64,000 bases of DNA from an uncultured Bacilli bacterium (GTDB lineage: Bacteria > Bacillota_I > Bacilli_A > RF39 > UBA660). This document shows positions 59,617 through 64,000 of the stretch, piece after piece. The stretch lies in the NCBI GenBank assembly GCA_934141245.1, contig CAKPCB010000007.1, positions 1 to 64,000 of the forward strand. Reading direction: 5' to 3'. Each line of letters begins with the position of its first letter. Within the stretch, counting starts at the first letter, position 1. Under the pieces are notes generated by a model that searched no databases, had not been told where the DNA came from, and worked only from the letters and a program-made list of their open reading frames with translations. A program made the position numbers and the translations under genes.

Positions 59617-61996
59617 GCAATTTTAAAAATAATTTTATAAAAGATTGATCAAGCTTTTGCTTTTTCAATTTTCTAATGGCAATCCTTTTTTTATCGATAG
59701 AATCGTTACCAAATAATATAGTGTCTATTTTAAACTTTAATTCTGTATCAATTTGTAAATCCATTAAAATACTGCTTATATCTTCATTAATTAGTCTTAC
59801 AGCATCAATTTCTATATCCTTACCCTTACAATTTATCGTAAGTTGTCCTACTGTTGATACATTATTAACAATAACAACAAAGTCATTACCTTCAACATAT
59901 GAAGAGTTTTCAATTTCTGTACCATTATTAAAATAAGTTACTACCTCATCTGCTTTTTTAGTGTTCCTAAAACGTATTTTATAGTTTCTAAAATCTGGTA
60001 CTATTCCTTTTTTACCATCAACAGATCTAATTATTAATGTATAGTTATTTGGCATATAGTTATAATCTATTAATGTTTTTAAATAATACCCTTCTTTATA
60101 TAAAGAACTAATACCATCATCCTCATATAACTCAAATGAATTACTCTTACCTGGGAAAACTTCTATTTCAAGTTCTGTAGGATTGGATGTATTATTTATA
60201 TTACTTTTGTTTGATAAAGGTATAATAGAACCTTGTTTTGCAAAGACTGGATATGATTCTTCCTTAAAAAATGATACATACTTTGTATTCCCTGGAAATT
60301 TTTTCCCAGTTGTATAATCATACCAAATTCCCTCTGGTAAAAAGAATTTGTGTATTGTCCTATTCATCAAAGGTTCTTTTTTACTAATTATTGGTGCTAC
60401 TAAAAGTTCACTACCAAAAAAATATTCATTTCTATACAAAATATCATCATAAAGTTTTGGTATTAAATAATATAATGGTTGAAATACAATTTTTCCATTT
60501 AAATAGTATTTATATGCCTCAGAATATAAATATGAAATGAGTCTATGCCTAAACCTTAAATAATCACTAACAATACTTTTAGTTTTATAATTCCATTTCC
60601 ATGGTTCCTTTTTATAGTATTTTCCTGCCTTTGAATGGAATCTTAATACAGGACTAAAAACACCCAACTGAACAGATCTAATATATAGATCATCTTCTTC
60701 AACTCCACCGCTATAACCACAAATATCATGACTCCACCATGTTACTCCTATATTTGCAGATGAAATATTAAAAAATGGTAACTTTTTAAAATTTTCCCAA
60801 CTTACCTTGGTTTTTCCAGAATATAAAACAGAGTATTTATGAGATGCTACCAATGGATTCCTAGACATTAACATACCCCTCTTTGATATGTTTTTTGATA
60901 AATCCAAATAAAAATAATGATTCATTATCCAAAGACTTTTAAGGTCTGACAAATTTGAATAATCATTCCAAAAAAAGTCAACACCATAACTTTCTAATTT
61001 AGCTATAAAAAGCTTAAAATACACGTCAATAAATCTAGGATTTAATGGTGCAAATTTAATTTTTCCATCTTTATCAGGTTGTATATATTTTATTGCTTCA
61101 TTATACATTTCTTCGTTTTTAGTTATATCTAATTCTGGGTTGATATTAACACCAACTCTAATACCTTTTTGATGCAAATTATTAATAAACTCTCCAGGAT
61201 TACTAAATAATTGTTTATTAAAAGTATAATTTAATAATTTATTATTTTCATCCATGCCTCGCCATTTATCATCAAGAAGCATAACAGAAATCGGAACATT
61301 ACACTCATTAAAGTTTTCAACAAGCTGATATATATCATTATCAGAATAGCACTCTGACTTACACCACCAATTACCTAAAGCATATCTGGGTATTAATGAT
61401 GGATTACCAGTCAGTTTAAAGTAATCCTGCAATGCATATCCAAAGTCTTTATTGTATGCAAATAAATATATATCTATATATCTATTAGTATTTTCAATTA
61501 TTGTTCCGTTTTCATCAAAAATTAAAGAATTACTATCATCAAAGCTAACAAATCCCTCAAGTGAATATAATCCTCTATTTTGTGATGATTCATTTTTTGC
61601 TTCTACACTTATATTCGATCCAAAATAATTTCTCACCTCAGGATGCCCATAATACCATATGTTATCCGAATCATTTATTTTTACGCTCAAATTTTTTGTA
61701 GGGTTGATAGAATTACCTTTGAATGGCATTTCTTTTTGATAATTCAATGTAAAATACTTTGTTGTAATTTCTAAAAATGCATCATCTTCCCTAATATTAA
61801 ACTTTGGAACATCAAACAACCTATTTTCAACTAATTCAGTTTTATAATCATTAAATGTACCATTAATGCTATATTCCAACCTAATAAGGCGCTCTGTAAG
61901 TATAGTAAACCTATATTTATTGCCTTGTATAATGCTGCTTTCGTTTGCCTTTAATTTAGACACTTCATAGTGAAACTGTTTACCTAAATCATACAT
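59594..61996 (-). CDS. GH31-family glycosidase (alpha-glucosidase-like)
   Basis: 800 residues, cytoplasmic (no signal peptide). An N-terminal beta-sandwich (about 1-210) leads to the barrel: PSLIPRYALGNWWCKSECYS, PISVMLLDDKW, the nucleophile region YGVDFFWNDYSNL and IGVTWWSHDICGYSGG. SPVLRFHSKAGKYYKKEPWK and C-terminal sheets (EVFPGKSNSFELYEDDG) follow. GH31 enzymes release alpha-linked glucose or xylose. The acid/base position appears altered: YSGKTKVSWE, where relatives have Asp after SG. An extra C-terminal helical tail of about 60 residues is present. Confidence 0.9.
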   Translation of the reverse strand: MYDLGKQFHYEVSKLKANESSIIQGNKYRFTILTERLIRLEYSINGTFNDYKTELVENRLFDVPKFNIREDDAFLEITTKYFTLNYQKEMPFKGNSINPTKNLSVKINDSDNIWYYGHPEVRNYFGSNISVEAKNESSQNRGLYSLEGFVSFDDSNSLIFDENGTIIENTNRYIDIYLFAYNKDFGYALQDYFKLTGNPSLIPRYALGNWWCKSECYSDNDIYQLVENFNECNVPISVMLLDDKWRGMDENNKLLNYTFNKQLFSNPGEFINNLHQKGIRVGVNINPELDITKNEEMYNEAIKYIQPDKDGKIKFAPLNPRFIDVYFKLFIAKLESYGVDFFWNDYSNLSDLKSLWIMNHYFYLDLSKNISKRGMLMSRNPLVASHKYSVLYSGKTKVSWENFKKLPFFNISSANIGVTWWSHDICGYSGGVEEDDLYIRSVQLGVFSPVLRFHSKAGKYYKKEPWKWNYKTKSIVSDYLRFRHRLISYLYSEAYKYYLNGKIVFQPLYYLIPKLYDDILYRNEYFFGSELLVAPIISKKEPLMNRTIHKFFLPEGIWYDYTTGKKFPGNTKYVSFFKEESYPVFAKQGSIIPLSNKSNINNTSNPTELEIEVFPGKSNSFELYEDDGISSLYKEGYYLKTLIDYNYMPNNYTLIIRSVDGKKGIVPDFRNYKIRFRNTKKADEVVTYFNNGTEIENSSYVEGNDFVVIVNNVSTVGQLTINCKGKDIEIDAVRLINEDISSILMDLQIDTELKFKIDTILFGNDSIDKKRIAIRKLKKQKLDQSFIKLFLKLLEYIEQI

Positions 61997-62102
61997 ACTA
62001 GCCCTCCTATTCTAGTAACAAGTATATCATAATAAGATAAATATTGCATTAAATTTGTTAAATATATTATAATAATATCTATACCTATGTGGTGGTGATG
62101 TA

Positions 62103-63047
62103 ATGAATAAATTTATATACTCAAACTCAAACAAAAGATATCACACTCTTGATTACTTTTATAAAAATAAATTTGGATGTAAAGTATTTAAAGTAAGTTT
62201 AAATGCAGGATTCAGTTGTCCAAACAAAGACGGAACCGTTGGATATGGAGGTTGTATTTACTGCTCAAAACTTGGAAGTGGAGATTTTGGTGGAGATATT
62301 AAAAAAAGTATTGAAGAACAATTTATAGAAATAAGAGATATGATGCTAAAAAAATGGCCTAATGCTAAATATATTGCTTATTTCCAGGCTAATACAAATA
62401 CATATGCTCCTTTGGCAGTTTTAAAGGAAAAATATGAAAGTGTTTTAAAATTTGATAATGTTATTGGACTTTCAATCGCAACTAGACCTGATGCAATAAG
62501 TTCTGAATGTATGGATTATTTAGAAGAATTATCAAAAAAAACTTATTTAACTGTTGAGCTTGGTCTTCAAACAATACATGAAAAAACATCACAATTGATT
62601 AATAGATGTCATACTTTAAAATGCTTTGAAGAATGTGTATGTTCACTTAGAAAAAGGAAAATAAATGTAGTTGTTCATATAATAAATGGATTACCATATG
62701 AGACAAAAGAAATGATGATAGATACAGTAAAATATTTAAACACTTTAGACATTCAAGGTGTAAAAATACATATGTTACATGTTATACAAAACACTGCATT
62801 GGAAAAATTGTTTAAGAAAGAAAATTTTCATATTTTGACAAGAGATGAATATGTTAATATTGTTTGTGATCAATTAGAACTATTAAGAAGTGATATTGTA
62901 ATAAACAGAATTACAGGTGATCCTGACCCTAATGAGTTAATTGAACCTACTTGGCTTGTTAAAAAATTCTGTGTACTAAATGAAATTGATAAAGAAATGG
63001 CAAGAAGAGATTCATATCAAGGCATAAAAATAGACAACCAAAAGTAA
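62103..63047 (+). CDS. ytqA: radical SAM protein, YtqA/TIGR01212 family
   Basis: 314 residues. The start YHTLDYFYKNKFGCKVFKVS is followed by the cluster motif FSCPNKDGTVGYGGCIYCS, a Cys pattern typical of this family (CxxxxxxxxxCxxC). AYFQANTNTYAP, TRPDAISSECMDYLEELSK, ELGLQTIHEKT and HIINGLPYETKEMM follow. The protein should bind a 4Fe-4S cluster and SAM; its substrate is not firmly established, and the fold resembles Elp3-like enzymes. GGTGGTGAT precedes the ATG. Confidence 0.92.
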   Translation: MNKFIYSNSNKRYHTLDYFYKNKFGCKVFKVSLNAGFSCPNKDGTVGYGGCIYCSKLGSGDFGGDIKKSIEEQFIEIRDMMLKKWPNAKYIAYFQANTNTYAPLAVLKEKYESVLKFDNVIGLSIATRPDAISSECMDYLEELSKKTYLTVELGLQTIHEKTSQLINRCHTLKCFEECVCSLRKRKINVVVHIINGLPYETKEMMIDTVKYLNTLDIQGVKIHMLHVIQNTALEKLFKKENFHILTRDEYVNIVCDQLELLRSDIVINRITGDPDPNELIEPTWLVKKFCVLNEIDKEMARRDSYQGIKIDNQK

Positions 63048-63062
63048 GTTGTCTATTTTTCA
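63027..63062. terminator. bidirectional terminator
   Basis: AAAATAGACAAC (63027-63038) pairs with GTTGTCTATTTT (63048-63059). It serves ytqA and, on the other strand, the YfhO-like gene. Confidence 0.85.
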
Positions 63063-63067
63063 TACAT

Positions 63068-64000
63068 TTATATAAAAGATAAAATAAATATAAATAGTGG
63101 AACTATATAAAATATCAATAATAATACAATATATAAAACTAAATAAGTGATGTAGGTCAATCTATTAAATATTTCACAACTGGTTATTTTTTCGTAAAAC
63201 TTTATAAACAATAATGTTCCAATTATACCTAAAATTGATAATAAAATTGATATTTTCAATCCAGGAGTTGTATAGCTAATTTTAATATTATTTTCTCCAT
63301 CTTTTAATCTTATTCCAATAAAATTATCAAACACTTTTATTATTTCTGTAGAATGACCGTTTTGAGTTGCACTCATACCCTTTAAATATGGAACAGGAAT
63401 AAATAATATATCTTCGTTATCACTATTATATGAAATATTTAAATTATTATTTTCATAGTTAATACCTATTTCATATTTATTATCTTCAAAATATTGTCTT
63501 AATAATTTTCTATCAAGTAAACCAAAACTTATACTAACATTTCTTGATATATTCTTTTTTATTAAGACTTTAACTTCAACTTTTTCATTGTTAAATGTAC
63601 CAAGTTTTAGCACCGAATTATTATCTCTATTGTAGAAATCTTTAAATAAAAGTTCATCATTTACATATATATCAAAACAATTATATAATTTATTTTTTTC
63701 TATGTTCACATAAGATGTAAATGCTTCTAGATATATTGTTTTTGCATCACTTATATCAAAGGTTTTACTTATATAAGCCTCTTTTGATTTATCAATTATT
63801 TCAAGCTTTCCTTCATCATATTTAACATTTTCAAGTTCAAAATCATTATATATATTTATTATTTCATTTTGACTATTTGATACTGTTTTGTAAATAATAT
63901 TTGTTGCATCAAAAGAGTTTTTCACATTCTTTAGACTTTTATTTTCCTCTAGAACATATCCTTTTGATATAGGAAGAGTTGCCTCATATATGTTTAAATT
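63068..64000 (-). CDS. YfhO-like membrane protein, C-terminal part (start outside window)
   Basis: 311 codons, open to the window edge; no start is needed inside. The edge residues NIYEATLPISKGYVLEENKS match the 'lplGyv' region that YfhO proteins have after their membrane core. A beta-rich extracytoplasmic part with DIYVNDELLFKDFYNRDNNS and VPYLKGMSATQNGHSTEII is followed by two C-terminal helices (near KISILLSILGIIGTLLFI and YIVLLLIFYIVPLFIFIL). YfhO-type proteins are GT-C-like multi-pass proteins; B. subtilis YfhO glycosylates lipoteichoic acid. Confidence 0.75.
   Translation of the reverse strand, partial: NLNIYEATLPISKGYVLEENKSLKNVKNSFDATNIIYKTVSNSQNEIINIYNDFELENVKYDEGKLEIIDKSKEAYISKTFDISDAKTIYLEAFTSYVNIEKNKLYNCFDIYVNDELLFKDFYNRDNNSVLKLGTFNNEKVEVKVLIKKNISRNVSISFGLLDRKLLRQYFEDNKYEIGINYENNNLNISYNSDNEDILFIPVPYLKGMSATQNGHSTEIIKVFDNFIGIRLKDGENNIKISYTTPGLKISILLSILGIIGTLLFIKFYEKITSCEIFNRLTYITYLVLYIVLLLIFYIVPLFIFILSFI

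Overview
The window is AT-rich DNA read with the standard code (TGG for Trp; TAA is by far the commonest stop). It looks like the chromosome of a spore-forming, fermentative, low-GC Firmicute of the Bacilli type, probably an uncultured gut lineage. Bacilli markers are EzrA, RNase J with RNase Y, YlxM-FtsY-Ffh, RecX, YtxH/DUF948, T-box leaders, FemABX transferases and a YtgP-type flippase. Spore markers are CotJC, a CotJA/CotJB-like fusion, a CotD-like protein, Cse60, two YjcZ-like micro-proteins and a collagen-like protein. Pyruvate:ferredoxin oxidoreductase and phosphoketolase point to anaerobic fermentation. No respiratory gene, prophage, CRISPR array or complete insertion sequence is seen.

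Layout. 1-3.4 kb: two tRNAs, hit, two tiny spore genes, a PrsA-like foldase, recX and rpoZ. 3.5-9.0 kb: a three-gene cell-wall operon with its own promoter and terminator, encoding a secreted glucosaminidase that ends in a dockerin-like module, a membrane-anchored cohesin-like protein, and an LCP transferase with PASTA-like tails. 9-13 kb: RNase J faces RNase Y, with a second cohesin-like membrane protein between them. 13-24.5 kb: an MBL hydrolase, the cotJ operon, an orphan membrane protein, a short UvrD-like helicase, phosphoketolase, a lipoprotein, a DUF6323/DUF6179-like pair and a frameshifted collagen-like gene. 24.5-30.4 kb: recG and nifJ, with two candidate small RNAs around recG. 30.5-37.5 kb: surface proteins (CapA-like, phosphodiester glycosidase, repeat proteins, a large Ig-like protein), a decayed TnpB remnant and a CotD-like gene. 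37.6-44.6 kb: ffh, a third cohesin-like protein, a HerA-like ATPase, ylxM, ftsY and ezrA. 44.7-50.5 kb: rpsD with a structured leader, tyrS with a T-box, a YtxH/DUF948/linear-motif cluster, a lipoprotein, trmB and a small coiled-coil gene. 50.6-56.5 kb: three FemABX transferases, a lipid II-type flippase and cse60. 56.5-64 kb: leuS behind a T-box and a small membrane gene, a GH31 glycosidase, a YtqA-type radical SAM protein and a partial YfhO-like membrane protein.

Most notable is the cohesin-dockerin arrangement. A secreted dockerin-tailed peptidoglycan hydrolase is co-transcribed with a membrane-anchored cohesin-like protein, and two more cohesin-like anchors lie elsewhere in the window. 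This suggests a cell-surface docking system for wall enzymes rather than a cellulosome. Second is the pair of predicted small RNAs flanking recG: each has a strong promoter and a terminator, and they share a perfect 8-nt complementarity between a C-rich linker and a G-rich hairpin loop. All functional calls rest on reading the sequence and on family knowledge; no search or folding program was run.
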